From Aldrovandia affinis (taxonomy: Eukaryota > Chordata > Actinopteri > Notacanthiformes > Halosauridae), in NCBI GenBank assembly GCA_029706075.1, contig JAINUG010000209.1, positions 992,001-1,056,000 of the forward strand: 64,000 bases of DNA, read 5' to 3'. The notes beneath the pieces are model-generated. The model was not told the DNA's origin, did not search any database, and saw nothing but the letters and a program-made list of their open reading frames with translations. The first letter of the stretch is position 1; each line of letters starts with the position of its first letter. A program made the translations under genes and the position numbers. Below are positions 11,890 through 47,992 of the stretch, one piece after another.

Positions 11890-13699
11890 GGAATCCCACA
11901 CAGCTGTGTTTATGCCTGTGTTTTGTTTTCAGTTTTTGCTTGTGCATGCCTGACATGGTCCCAGACAGCACCCTGTTTCCCAGTCCTCTAGCTCCTGTCC
12001 CAGAGGGCTCTAACCCAGCAGTGTTTGCAGCCCTCTTTAAACCACAAGAACTATCAAAACTGAATGGGAGCTTGTGGAGGGCATCGGTCTCGGCAACAGG
12101 GGAGTTGCAGGGTTGCCTTTGTTTTGCCACAGCATGGCTGTGGAGGCCTTTGGAACAGTGGAACTATCCGGGGGCAGGTTTGGCACTCTCGCAGGGTGTG
12201 AGACTGAGAGTGTGAACTGTTTCCCGGAATGTTGTTCCAAAGGCACAATTGATTATTATGTAATTGGTGTGAATGGTAAGTGATTATTCACTTATCTGAT
12301 TGTGGTTGTGTGTGAAAATGTGAGTGGGTGTGGTGTATGTGAATTGTTTGGGGTTGAATGATTGTGATTGGGTGTGTGAATGATAGACAGGTGATTGCCT
12401 CACGAGTCCCACCTGAGCCAGGCAGAAAGTAAGCCTATTTAAGAGAAGGTGGGGCGAATGGGGAATCAGTTGTTAGTCTTGTCATTCATGTGTGCGTGTT
12501 GAGAATTGTGGCGAGGCGAGGCGAGGCGAGGCGATGGGTGCGTGAACTCGGACTGAAAAGTTCAAGTGTCTCTGTCTGCATGGGTTTGGGAAGCACTTTC
12601 AAATATGTGTGTGTCTGGACGGGAAAATAAGATCCGGTCTGGAGACCAGCAAACCCCACTCCTCTGCCACTTCTTACCATCTGCTGCTCGGCTCATGTCC
12701 AGGGATTTGTCACGTGGCGTGTGACAGAGCTCAATTGGTTAATAAAAGAGGCCTGCAGACATGTTGGCGCTCTAAAACTAAGCTTGGGCCCCAACGTTCA
12801 GATCAGTTATAATGTCAGGGGAAAAGGATTGTTTGATATTTGTACCCAAAGGTATTTAGATGCAAAACTATTAGTCATTCATAGTTATTAGCTATTGTAT
12901 CTATATAAGCACAGCCCTCCTTTCCATTGTAGCCAATGGCCTGTTTTTGTATTTTGAGTTTTGATTGTTGGACATCTTTGATGTCATAGAAATGCACCAG
13001 AGGTCCCTTTAATCACTTTCGAATAGTTCTGGCATATTATTACCGAGTTCTATTAAAAACCACTGATGACTCATTCTCCTCAACACATTGGTAAGCAGAA
13101 CTGATACTTAGCAGTTGGTATTTTTCATGGTGTGTGAGAAAAACAGTATTTGCCTGTGTGTTGTCTATTATGAATACTTTCTATAATTATTATGCATGGA
13201 TGAATTTTGTTTCATTTAAAATGTCATTTTCGAGTCAATTTAAAGTTCCAATCAGGATTGAATTGTAAAGATCTGACCCCAAGCATTGTTCAATCTAGCT
13301 TATGAATTTACTCATTCATTCTCTTAAATGGGCTGGTATATATATTAAAAAATGTTTCTCTCCTCTCATGCAATCTCTTGTCTGTTAAAATGTTTCACTT
13401 AACACTCTCTCTCTGCCCATCTGTCTGATTAGACCCCCCTGCCCCCATCCCCCCATGGGACCCTCTAGTGGTGATTCAAATTTTCCAATTCTAAAAATGA
13501 TGAGCAAATGTAGAAGTGAAACCTGTCTGTTTCTGTCATCCTCTTCCCTTCCATCTCTTTCTCTTGGAGACCAATCCCCTCAGGTTGTATTTTGCTATAT
13601 ATAGCTTCTTTGCCACTTGCTCTCAGCCGTGGACAGCATATATGGCACCTGTCAGGGACGGGTTAACGCGCCACAGCGGCTCAGAAGATCTGCGTAGCT
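11890..13699. other. Region between plbd1 and tnfrsf13c, no gene recognised
   Basis: No coding exon could be supported. A (GGCGA)5 pentanucleotide run lies at 12510-12534. The 12.3-12.8 kb stretch has repeat-like features (a CCTATTTAAG box and an AATAAAAG) that could be a decayed LTR, but no paired end was found. The tnfrsf13c promoter should lie near the right edge; an in-frame TAA at 13664-13666 precedes its ATG. Confidence 0.4.
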
Positions 13700-16124
13700 A
13701 TGGTGGTCTGTCACCCTGGCAAAAAGTTTGATAACTTGGTCAAGGACTGCGTCCTGAGCAAGCCAGAGCAAGCCACAGGTGAGTCCTATTTACTAACTGT
13801 ACAGAGGAATCCAAGATTTGGTGCACAGTGGTAAAAGGTGCTGTTGCAGCTGGTGAATAGATAGCCAGTGGGGGTAAATCATGGAAGGTTAATTGTGCAT
13901 GTCAATGTTGATGAAATGATGGGCTGATAGATGCCCACTGTAAATGATATAATGGATGTAGAATGACTCAAACTGAAGAGATATGAATTATTTGCTTTGT
14001 CTAAAATAGAATCATCGCCCATTCTGAGGCCTAGCACTTCCCTGCATGCCCCAGTTGTCAGCCCATCTGTGTGGATACCTGTGGTGGTTGTTGTGAATGG
14101 CTCTATCCTCGCCCTGTTTTTATGGTTCATCTACAAAAGGCAGACAAGGCACAATCATGCAGCAGGTAAAACACTTTGGCAGTGTTGATTTGGCTCTCAA
14201 ACAGCAATATCAGATAAGCATGTATATGTTCTCATTTCACTCATCCTTTGCTGGTAGCCTTTGGTGCTTGATCTGGTTTTTGCTTCTCTCTCTCTCTCTC
14301 TTTCCTTATGTTATTGGATAATATAATGTTGTTATATGTGTATAATATGTTTTCTCCATGTTCTTTGTTTAATTAAGATTAAAGGTCCCTTTTGTGCTTT
14401 TTCCCTTGCTCTTGCTCTATTAGGGGATTGGTTAGGTTTGGTGGGGTGGTGTCAGTCTCAAGTAAAGCCTGACCTTCCTCCCTCTACCACTTAAAATTAC
14501 GTTTCTGTTTCCATCGTATCTGATGTCTCTTGAGACCCCCAACCCCTTCTGTTGCATTTTGTTACTTCTGTTGATTTTAGGTCGGCGTGATCACCTACAC
14601 CACACTTAACAGTTATCAGAGAAGCAGTGGGATGCAATGTTAATTGCTCAGCATAGATCAGCTATTCTTTGGAAAAATACATGTTTACCTGCAAACAAAA
14701 TATCGTATATATATAGAAAAATATGTACAAAACTCACACAAGGTCAGTGGGCCTTAGAAGGCTGATAAAAAATGTGTTCTTCCCACCAGCCACTCTCAAT
14801 AGTTTTTTGTTTTTTTTTCATAGTACATACTGCATCCAACATAGTCAACTCTCGGTCCTGAGGGCTGCAGGTATTCACTCTAACCAATCGACTGAACCAC
14901 CTGATATCAATTAGCTCAGCTCTTAAACAAATGGGGTATACCAACCAGTGATATCCGGTGTAGTCAGTGCGCGACTGAAACAAATACCTGCAGCCACTGT
15001 GGCCCTCAGGTCGGAGAGTTGAGTGCCTATGTACTACATTAACCTTATGTGCATTTACAATAGGATTTAAAATGCATGTAGTTGGGATGGAATGGAATAT
15101 ATTTACACCACAGAGAAGATTGCATAGGAACTTAGTAAAATTGTGTGATGTTGGATATAAGCAGGTACAAATGAGTTTCATTTGTTTTGAAGATATTTGT
15201 AGTCTAAAACTCCAAAAGGGGGTATAGGATCTTGTGCTCAAAGTGTGAAATTGGTGAAATGATACAATTTTGTAAGCATGAGCATGAGTCTAAATAGAGA
15301 AAAAAACTCCTTATAACATATTAGAAAAACGTATTACAAACAAGAACATATGGCACTCAAGTTATTTAGCAAAGGACAGTGTCATGACATAGTGTCAGTG
15401 TCATGACACATAGTGGCAAAGTCTTCTTCAGAGCCTAGCCATTGACATTGGCTTGGGTGTACGTACACACACGTAATTATCATATCAGAAATACCTTGGA
15501 TAGGTAAGAAATTAATTTAACAATTAAGTACTTTTAAAATAAGCATTGAGAACAGTTTGGTAGGGGGATTTAGGAGAGTGGATAATAAATGATTAAAGAA
15601 AATAAAAATGAAAAAACAATTTGTAGTCTGACGTTGGGCATAGTCACACTTTTTCAAATGAAAGGTATAGAGGTTGATGTTAAATGTAATAAAGCAATCA
15701 TTAAATAAATGTTTATGCTCCAGTTGATGCAGAAGCAGAAATCTCCCCTGAGGTTCAGCTGGATGGAAGAACAGACCCGGTGGCAGTGAAGGGAGAAGGA
15801 CCTCCTACTTCCTGCCCACATGTAAACGGAGGCCCCCAAGGACTCATAAAACAGGAAGTACCAACCTGGAGGAAAGACTATGAGTGTGACACAGGGGGCG
15901 GGGACAGTGTGCACATGTGTAACCACAGGATGGACCACGGGATCCCACTTCCTGCAACAGAGTTAGGAGATGCTGCTCTGGTGACAACCAAAACCGTGCG
16001 GTGTGAAGGCTGGGGGGCGCATCCTGTAGAAGGCATGTTTTTAACATTTGAAATTACATGCATTATCACTCATCTTGCATTGCCAAGTGACTTGTTTTTA
16101 GCATGTTGTTTGTGGCTGCTCTGA
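13700..16124 (+). CDS. tnfrsf13c: TNF receptor superfamily member 13C (BAFF receptor)-like, 3 coding exons
   Basis: BAFF-R binds the TNF-family ligand BAFF on B cells and signals survival through TRAF3. Exons are 13700-13778, 14010-14165 and 15724-16124, joined in phase at GT-AG sites, giving 211 aa. There is no signal peptide, as expected of a type III membrane protein. Residues 4-17 form a short cysteine module (CHPGKKFDNLVKDC) keeping the family F-D-x-L-V core that contacts ligand. Residues about 47-68 are a single membrane span (VWIPVVVVVNGSILALFLWF) followed by a basic KRQTR stop-transfer segment. The cytoplasmic tail carries PLPATELGD (153-161) and ALVTTKT, matching the TRAF3-binding end of mammalian BAFF-R. 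Only two cysteines remain in the module where human has four. About 40 residues follow the conserved end, including a hydrophobic tail. BCMA or TACI is less likely because both the F-D-x-L-V module and the TRAF3 end fit BAFF-R. Confidence 0.88.
14843..15024. mobile_element. hAT-like MITE in tnfrsf13c intron 2
   Basis: Imperfect inverted arms: CAACTCTCGGTCCTGAGGGC and TGCAGGTATT on the left match AATACCTGCA and GCCCTCAGGTCGGAGAGTTG on the right. No coding capacity is present. The target duplication is unclear. Confidence 0.7.
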
Positions 16125-16224
16125 CACTACAAACACATTTATTTGTGCAACGTTGGGCACATCCAATCTTGGCACATCCAGTCCACTGTCGGCAGAGGTG
16201 CCAGTAAAATAGGGCTAGATTAAT

Positions 16225-16400
16225 CCAACCCTGGTCCTGGAGAGCCACAGGGTGTGCTGGTTTCCATTGTCATTCAGCATATAATTGATCAATGAAAGCA
16301 GTTGATCACACAGTTAATTCATCTCACCTGGTTAAATTGGTATAAAATGGTTGTTGATTTTAAGGATAAAACTAAAACCAGAAAACCCTGTGGCTCTCCG
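16225..16400. mobile_element. Fish MITE with CCTGGAGAGCCACAGGG ends
   Basis: The left part CTGGAGAGCCACAGGGT is mirrored by CCCTGTGGCTCTCC at the right, and internal CTGGTTT by AAACCAG. This is a short non-coding inverted-repeat element just after tnfrsf13c, in its likely 3' UTR. Confidence 0.7.
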
Positions 16401-16844
16401 TGTACACTGTACAGGCTCTAGAGATGCACTCTTGTAGGGATGTTGTAAATTTCTGTAGATTGTGGTAATTGAGTCTGCTTTTATACAGAACACATTACAG
16501 TATATCTGGTAAGAAAATTAAACTGCTGATTTTCTCATAAGCACCTGGATTTGGGTTGCCATAAATTCTTGTGGTGAGGATGGGTCAGTATGGCTCTCCC
16601 TGATATGGAACCATCTGCAGTTTATGGCCTTATGGCCATGTGCCATTTTCAGTAGAGGAATTTGTAGTCTTCACCCTGAAGACTTCAAGTCCCATCTGGC
16701 AACACAGCTCATTCACAAAAACTTTGTAGGCCAATGTGGTTTGTGTACAATGACTTACATTTTGATCATTGGTGGAGAAAATTGGTATATGATGTAACAA
16801 TTTAAATAGTAGCATGTCATATTTTCTAGTTTTTCAAAAAACAG

Positions 16845-16850
16845 AATAAA
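16845..16850 (+). promoter_or_regulatory. Candidate poly(A) signal of tnfrsf13c
   Basis: AATAAA lies about 720 bp after the stop codon and is the first good hexamer in this direction. Assignment is tentative because a MITE lies between. Confidence 0.35.
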
Positions 16851-16974
16851 CTGAACCAAATATAGAATATATGATATTTATTAATCATTTCACACAAAAA
16901 TGTTATGACAATATATGACTATTGACATACAAATAACGCTGTCTGTCAATTATGTAACATAAGAGGATTAGATT

Positions 16975-17297
16975 GCTTAGGCCAATTTACGAACATGCCG
17001 TTGTGACTTAGGCAATTTTAAACCTGACTTAGGCCAAATTACTTCTGGAGTAAGTGACTTAGGCAAGCAGCCGCCATCTTGAAAGCTTGTAAAATTGCCT
17101 AAGTCACATTGTCTTGTGACTTAGGCAAAAAATAAAACGGCCTAAGTCACATTCTTGACGTAGGCCATTATACTACCAGGGTAGGAACAGCATGATCTTT
17201 TCAATTAAGGATGAAGGCAATTTTACCAGAGGTGGCCAGCATCATGAAGAGATGACTTAGGCAAAAAAATATTTTTCCTAAAAAAATGACATAGGCC
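16975..17297. repeat. Cluster of ten GACTTAGGC-like motifs in both orientations
   Basis: Forward copies lie at 16975, 17005, 17026, 17056, 17118, 17157 (GACGTAGGCC), 17254 and 17288 (GACATAGGCC). Reverse copies (GCCTAAGTC) lie at 17097 and 17140. Spacing is irregular (about 20-90 bp), so this is not a simple tandem array. I do not recognise the family. It may be the subterminal repeats of a DNA transposon, because such repeats are short, dispersed and occur in both orientations. Confidence 0.7.
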
Positions 17298-18064
17298 ATT
17301 ATTTTAAGAAGGTGACGATATGGAAGGTTGTCACACTTTTATACCAGGGCGATGAAAGGAGGACGAAAGGCAGAGGAACTGGAGGGAACATTTGAGAGCC
17401 TCGTTTGAAAGCTCCTATAACATTGCAGCAAAACTCATTAATGGTGTGAACTCATGACAATTGCCATGCCTTTAAGTGATAGAATGAGGCTCCATGAACT
17501 ACATAACCACTGTTTGACTTGATTGACTTGCTGAAGGGTCACAAGCCTTTTTTCTGCAAACAGGGATGAGTAAATAAAAATGTGAAATAAACGATATATT
17601 TGACACAAACATATGGCAAATAAGCAAGGTTGCACTCCTAAAGACATTCACTTACAGGAACAAATATATTTTTAAATGGATTGTGAACAACAAACATACA
17701 TTTATACTTATTGCTTGTTATATCATGTATATCATTTTTTGTAAGGGGTTATAAGGAAATCAACTCATTTTGTGAGGTTGCACTTGAAACAGGGAAAATA
17801 AATACAATTTTTAATGGTTAACATTTAGGAAATCGAAGGGTTGACAAAGATAAAACAATGAAAAAAATAATTAAATTTGCAATGCAATGAAAATATTAAT
17901 TAACACAACCACAGAATATAAAAAAGTATAATATAATATTTTCTATCAACATATTAATATATTCCAAGGTGCAAGTGCGATGTATGAGTTGATGAGACCA
18001 CATTTTCCGTAGTTTGGCTTATTGTTATGAGGCCAGTGTTATTCATGGGATGGTTTAATGTAAA

Positions 18065-19215
18065 GTATAGTTGCTGATAAGTAACATAAGAACATAAGAA
18101 CATAAGGAATACATAATACAATACATAATCATGAGAACAGGCCATTCAACCCATCTAGGCTTGTCATTTACCTACAGTATAGAGAATATCTAGCACTGCG
18201 TCACCCCAAAGGTCTTTGCCTCTACTAAATGACCTGGCAAGCTATTCCACGCATTGACAACTCTGTGTAAAAAAAATACTTGATATACTGATATAAGCGT
18301 AGAATTTACCTTGAACTCATTTTAACCTGTGCCTTCTTGTTCTGCCAAGTGAACTCAACCCGAAAAGTCTTTGGTAGTTCACTAATCCCTTTTATGAATT
18401 TAATCAAATCAAATCCCCCCTTAGTCCCCACAGCAGTGTAGTGTAATAGTTAGGGAACTGAACTTGTAACTCAGAGGTTGCTGGTTTGACTCCCAGGTGG
18501 AGCACTGCCATTGTACCCTTGAGCTAAAGGTACTTAACCTGAGTTGCTTCAGAAAAATATCCAGGTGTATAAATGGATTGTATGTAAAGAAATGTAAAAC
18601 TGTGTAAGTCGCTCTGGATAAGAGCATCTGCTAAATGCCTAAAATGTCAAATGTAAATGTAGTCTACTTTTACTAAGCTTGAGTAGATTAAGTGTCTTAA
18701 ATCTTTCCTCATAACTTTTACCTTCCATACCAGGAACCAATTTATTTGCCCTTATTTTTGTCAAGTTTCAAGAGCTTCTATATCTTTCTTGTAGTGTGGT
18801 GACCTGAACTGCATACAATACTCTAAATAAGGTCTGACAAATGACAAAGGATTATATAACATTACTATAACCTCATTTAATTTATACTCAATACTTTTTG
18901 CTATATATCCTAGGATCGTGTTGGCCTTTTTTACTGCTACAACATAATGCATATATTCTACTACTATTCTATACTTTGATCAATTGCTGCTCCAAATTAT
19001 TTTTCTAAATGAACACATTCTAATTTTGGTTCTGCAATAAAATGCTTGTCTTACATTTGTATTTCCTACAGGCAGGACTTTACATTCAGCTACTAAAATT
19101 AAACTATTTTGTTACTACCATCCCTAAAGATAATTTATGTTCAGTAAATTAGGAAAAGCAGAGGTCCCAACACTGATCCTTGTGGGACTCCACTGCCCAC
19201 AGCACCTTGCTCAGA
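18065..19215 (-). pseudogene. LINE (L2/CR1-like) 3' fragment with reverse-transcriptase tail
   Basis: On the minus strand a segment near 18761-18952 reads KKANTILGYIAKSIEYK, then VRPYLEYCMQFRSPHYKKDI, the typical end of the ORF2 polymerase of L2/CR1-like LINEs. The 3' end, read on minus, is rich in ATGTTCTTATG units. The frame is broken, and a SINE (18425-18655) interrupts the 3' portion. Confidence 0.75.
18425..18655 (+). mobile_element. tRNA-derived SINE inserted in a LINE fragment
   Basis: The head is GTGTAGTGTAATAGTTAGGG with AGAGGTTGCTGGTTTGACTC as the B-box region. The tail is GTCGCTCTGGATAAGAGCAT followed by CTGCTAAATG. It belongs to the same family as the copies at 9845 and 34170. 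Confidence 0.85.
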
Positions 19216-19417
19216 TATGATCCCTCCTACAGTTATTCTTTACACGCTATGTGTTTTAAATTGTTGTTTTTTTTTTTTTTTTTACAAGGGATTTGTTTAC
19301 ACCACTATACTCAATGTCAGTGTGCAAACAGATGATCTGTGTGTCCTGCAGATATCTCATAAATTTAGACAGCTGTGCTGTCTGATGAAAGGCAGTTTTG
19401 CAGTTTATGTTTGTGCT

Positions 19418-19751
19418 GGTGTGGGTGTACATGTATGTGCTTTTCCAGGTGTGGGTCTACAGTACATTTACTATATCTGCTGGTACAGGTGTGGCTCTAC
19501 ACATACAGTATATGTTAATCTGGATGGAGGTCTACATGTGCTGGCCTGGGTGTGGGTCTACATACAATACTTGTACTGTTCTGTTTGCGGAACATACATG
19601 TCTATATACATGATCTGGCCTGGGAGTAGGTCTACATGCACGTGCAGATCTGGGTTTTGGTCTACATGCATGCGCTGGTCCAGTTGTGGATCTATATGTA
19701 TGTGCTAGTCCGGGTGTGGGTCTACATGTATGTGCTGGTCTGGGTTTTTGT

Positions 19752-19768
<17 letters not shown>
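19418..19768. repeat. Minisatellite (about 30-bp unit) overlapping the gucy2c stop codon
   Basis: Units of the form GTGTGGGTCTACATGTATGT plus GCTGGTCTGG recur with divergence, best preserved at 19660-19768. On the minus strand the array starts inside the final codons of gucy2c and runs into its 3' UTR. Confidence 0.88.
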
Positions 19769-44104
<24,336 letters not shown>

Positions 44105-44170
44105 ATTTTTACATTTTTACATTTTAAGCATTTAGCAGATGCTCTTATCCAGAGTGACTTACAAGATGTG
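44105..44170 (-). mobile_element. SINE/LINE tail fragment
   Basis: CATTTTAAGCATTTAGCAGA then TGCTCTTATCCAGAGTGACT is the reverse of the shared SINE tail. No tRNA-like head is attached. Confidence 0.7.
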
Positions 44171-45051
44171 CATTAATACAAGGTAAGGTATTATTTACAG
44201 TAATGGTTCGGATTGTTCATTACAAGGCAAAGATTAATAAGTAGTCATCCATTTGAGATGTCCAAAGAAAGGATGCTTTTGTGAGTGTTTTGTGGATGAC
44301 AAAAGACATGGTGAAAAAGACGTGTCAGTGTCAGCGTCAGCGTCAGCATCAGTAAGAGACGTGAAACAATTACATTTTACGTATCCCGTACATTTACGGG
44401 GTACATAGGGGAGAGCGGGGTATGTTGGCACACTTTCCACTGTGTCTTACCTGTACTGGGCACAATACATCAGAGTGGTATAAATGTCATACCAAATGAA
44501 AGGTGGAAGTCTTGGGCACATATTTTGTATTAATTGCATTTTCATGTATTATTTCAGTATGGAGTTGTAGACAGTTACATAGAGGGTGTGCACTTGGGAC
44601 GACTTACCCCACCAGTGGGTAAGTTGTCACATTGGATTATCAACAAATAAGAACACAACACAGTAATTGTGAAGAAAACATTTCTTTTACTTTAAAATTC
44701 AAAAAACAACCAAGTACATTTCATTACAGAACTCATCTAATCAGACTCATCTTCCGAGTCACAGTTCTGGCACACATAAATTGTGTGGCCTGGGGTGCAA
44801 GCATCATGGGCCCACTTCTTGCATCTCCCACACTGCACCCAAGTCGCGTTTGGGCGGCTGTTCGAAAATGGCTCCATGCAGACTAGGCATAAGCATTCCC
44901 CTTCATCCGCTGCTGACTCATCCAGGTTTCTTTTTACCCTTGCCTTTTTATTCCCCAGAAACAGCCTTTTTTAGATTGCGATGTTTCAATTTGTAGTGCT
45001 TGCTTCACGGGTGTGTCTGTTAAAATTGCGGTCCTGCGCTTTCTTCCATTA

Positions 45052-46507
45052 TTAGCTTGTTTTCGGGGACCAGCTTTTTGGAAATGGCCGGAGGTCCTCT
45101 GGAGTTGGTAGTCTGCTGGCATGGGAACTGACCGGGTCTGGGTGTGTCTCTGTGCCTGTGCTTGTGCCTGGCAGGGCAGGGTTGGTGCTTGTACCTGGCA
45201 GGGCAGGGTTGGTGCTTGTGCCTGGCAGGGCAGGGTTGGTGCTGGGGCCTGATGGGGCAGGGCGATCCGTGACATAGGATGGCGCAAACTCAGTTTCCAA
45301 AAAGATGTCCCTGTTGTAAGGCTGTACCCCAGCTACCCTAAAGCCAGCCTGAATGTTCAGGGGGTTGCCGCCACAGGATACGCGATTGCCACAATCCCAG
45401 GAATGTCATAAATAGTCATTGTTTTCCCAGGATTGTTCCTCATCCATGCATCACACGCCGTGTTGATGTGCCTTTTAGCGGCCCGTAGACAGACCTGTCT
45501 AAGGGTTGAAGCCGATGAGAGCAGTGGGGTGGGAACGAGACCATAATTATGCCGTTTTCTTTGGCGTAATTGAGTCCATCAATGGACATATGAGATATGT
45601 GGTTGTCCAGAAGCAGCAAAGATGGTTTCTCCTTTGAGCATTTTGTATGCTCAGTGAAATGTTTAAGAAAGTCAACAAAGTGCACATCTTTCATCCACCC
45701 CGATGGATTTGCCGCCCCCCTGCTGCCAGGTGGTCCGCTGTTTAAAAAATGGTCTCGGAAGTTGACACGGGGAATATGAAATATGGAGGTATACTATTTC
45801 CTGTGGCTGACACAGCACAGGCCAGTGTGACAAGTGTCCCCTTTCAGCGGAGGTCAGCGACCCTACTTGTTTGAATCCGCGTCTGGCCACTACTTTGTCA
45901 GGCTTATGGACCGTGGTCACCCCAGTTTCGTCCACATTCCATATGTCCCCCGGTCCAAATCGATGCCTGTCCAGCACATTGGCTAAATTGTCGAAGAAGG
46001 CATTTACATTTTCCCGGTTGAAGCTACTAGCTCTGGCAAGGCTCGTTGCCTCAGGCTTTCTTATCGACAGCATTGGGTGCCTTTTTAAAAGGCTGTAAAC
46101 CATTCGGAGCTGGCCTTTTCTGTTTCAGCCCACGTTGGTGAGAACTTCAGCTTGTGTGCCACAGCAAACTGGTAGGCAAGTCTTTTGGTCTCACTAGGCG
46201 ACAGACCGAAATAAATGTCCGCTGACCTGGCAATATAATGAACCAGCTGCATCTCCAACTCAGGTGGAAATATCTGCCGTGGCTTTCTATAGCCAACCAC
46301 TGTTGTTGGCATGGCTGCCTGACTGACAATCTCTTCGCTGGTAATCTTTTCACAATACCGAGCCAGAGTACGGTAGTTTATATTAAAATCGTTTGCTGTG
46401 CTTCTGATTGATTTGTTCTCCAGCTTCACCTGTCTGACTGCCTTCAGCATTATATCCGGAGCTGTGCTACCATTCTCTGTCTTTCTTTTATAATTTCGCA
46501 CCATCAT
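45052..46507 (-). pseudogene. Pogo-like transposase, broken by frameshifts
   Basis: The N-terminal frame (46507-46085) has a psq-type helix-turn-helix: [20 protein letters not shown], then TLARYCEKI. The next frame (46103-45672) has [14 protein letters not shown], holding the first catalytic Asp. A later frame (45694-45440) has LLLLDNHISHMS, with the second Asp, and FPPHCSHRLQPLDRSVYGPL. The pieces are offset near 46100 and in the 45700-45850 region, so the gene is a pseudogene. A C-terminal proline-rich section contains a 9-residue tandem repeat (see 45155). Confidence 0.85.
45155..45250. repeat. 27-bp minisatellite inside the pogo-like transposase
   Basis: GGCAGGGCAGGGTTGGTGCT plus TGTACCT recurs three to four times, encoding repeated PALPGTSTN on minus. 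Confidence 0.9.
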
Positions 46508-47008
46508 CTCACTTTATTTTTGGTTCCTTCGTTTGTTTGTTCCTTTCCTTCCTCCCCTCAATGCATATTTCCTTCAAAAACAAATTTAAATTAGCCTCAT
46601 GTGACAACTTGCCTCAAAGCCATTTAGACAACTAGCCCCAAACGGGCATGTGGGCAAACGTTTGTTAAAAAACACGGTTAGTTCGACAAAATACTGCAGC
46701 TAACATATAAATAAACACCTTATTGTTTCCCTCATTCGGTACAGAAACATAATTTAGGACATTTTTATACCTAACACGGTTTTATTACATGAAATACACG
46801 ACACCATTTACTTACTTTTGCAGGAAAAAAGGCGAACGCCTTCTGCTTGACTGCAATTAAAGAGGCCTGTGACCACCTGTGCAAAGTAATTTCAAGCTGG
46901 CCCTAATTGCACCAAAGCAGCTATTCCATTTTTTAGATGGCGCCCCTGTGGTTGGAGGTATGAACAGTGTGACAACTTACCCGTGTGACAACTTACCCTG
47001 CTCTCCCC

Positions 47009-47992
47009 TATTCCTCTAGAGGGAAAAACTTTTGTATTTAGGTGGTATTCAGTCCACACCTCATAAGGTAAGATATGAGCTATGTTACTGTTCCCATGGA
47101 CCTCAGACAGGTACTCTTCAGTTATATTTGAAGAATATTTGAACTTGAAAGGTATTTTTTTCCGCTACTAAAAAAATTTAATGTTGAAAATAATTACAGA
47201 ATTTCAGTCCCTTGAAAGGGATAAACATCTTGAGCCGGTTTTTACTGAGTTTCACCCCAAGTCAGTTAAAACAATCAATAGACCAATAGTAAGCACTATG
47301 CAGAATTTATCTGTGAAGACGCTTGATGTTAGTCTGCCCCCTAGTGGCGGAATATAAAAACACAGTTCACCTTTATCTTCTAATCCAATGCTACTCTGTG
47401 AATTAGGTCACTCAGTTAAACAGGTAACATTGCTACCATGAATAACTGAGTAAAATTGCTGACTCATTTCAAATCACTGTTCAAATGTGCAAAACTTAAC
47501 ACAATAAGTCAAACTGGGTTGACTTCAAACCATTTTACCATTCAAAAATGGTAATGGTAACAATTTGTCCTGGTACTTGATTATCATCTGGTAACAATCA
47601 AATAGCTTCCATGTGAGATTGTAAAGCAGTTTAACTGATGATCAGTGCATCATTGTGTTTAAATCTGAGGAAAACAGTAGTTTGTCAAAATCAAGCAAAT
47701 GGCAGAAGCTGCTGGTAGCAAGAAGGGAAATTGGTCAACAAATCTCACCAAAGACGGTCATTATGGTCTGAACGTTATTGACCAGCATGCCATGGTAGAA
47801 GTACTGAGGCAGCTGTAATGGAATATATGCATGTGCATGTGCATTGCAATTTCAGAAAATTGTGGTTTAAAATCCAGTGATAGGGCCATACAACTCCAAC
47901 CAATCTCCCAGCATTTGGACAATAAAGATGTGTTGATTGATTGTTGAGAAGTTAAGTTTTGATCAAAAGCCAAAAGACAGTCAATTAAAATG
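47009..47992. other. Intergenic stretch, nothing recognised
   Basis: AT-rich sequence with a short repeated TCAGTTAAAC-type phrase near 47270 and 47415. No gene or complete mobile element could be supported. Confidence 0.4.

Larger units (their letters stand above)
44408..47008 (-). mobile_element. Pogo-like DNA transposon (about 2.6 kb), inactivated
   Basis: Ends GGGGAGAGCGGGGTATGTTG and (reverse) GGGGAGAGCAGGGTAAGTTG are flanked by TA on both sides. The interior holds a transposase read on minus. Subterminal copies of GTGTGACAACTTACCC occur near the right end. TA targets, length and protein features fit the pogo branch of Tc1/mariner. Confidence 0.85.

Noticed and set aside
11890-12830. 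A possible additional gene or complete LTR element between plbd1 and tnfrsf13c
   Set aside because: Short frames show no known domain, and no paired LTR or target duplication was found.
16975-17297. A CRISPR-like array
   Set aside because: The repeats are only 9-10 bp, occur in both orientations with irregular spacing, and the genome is a vertebrate's.
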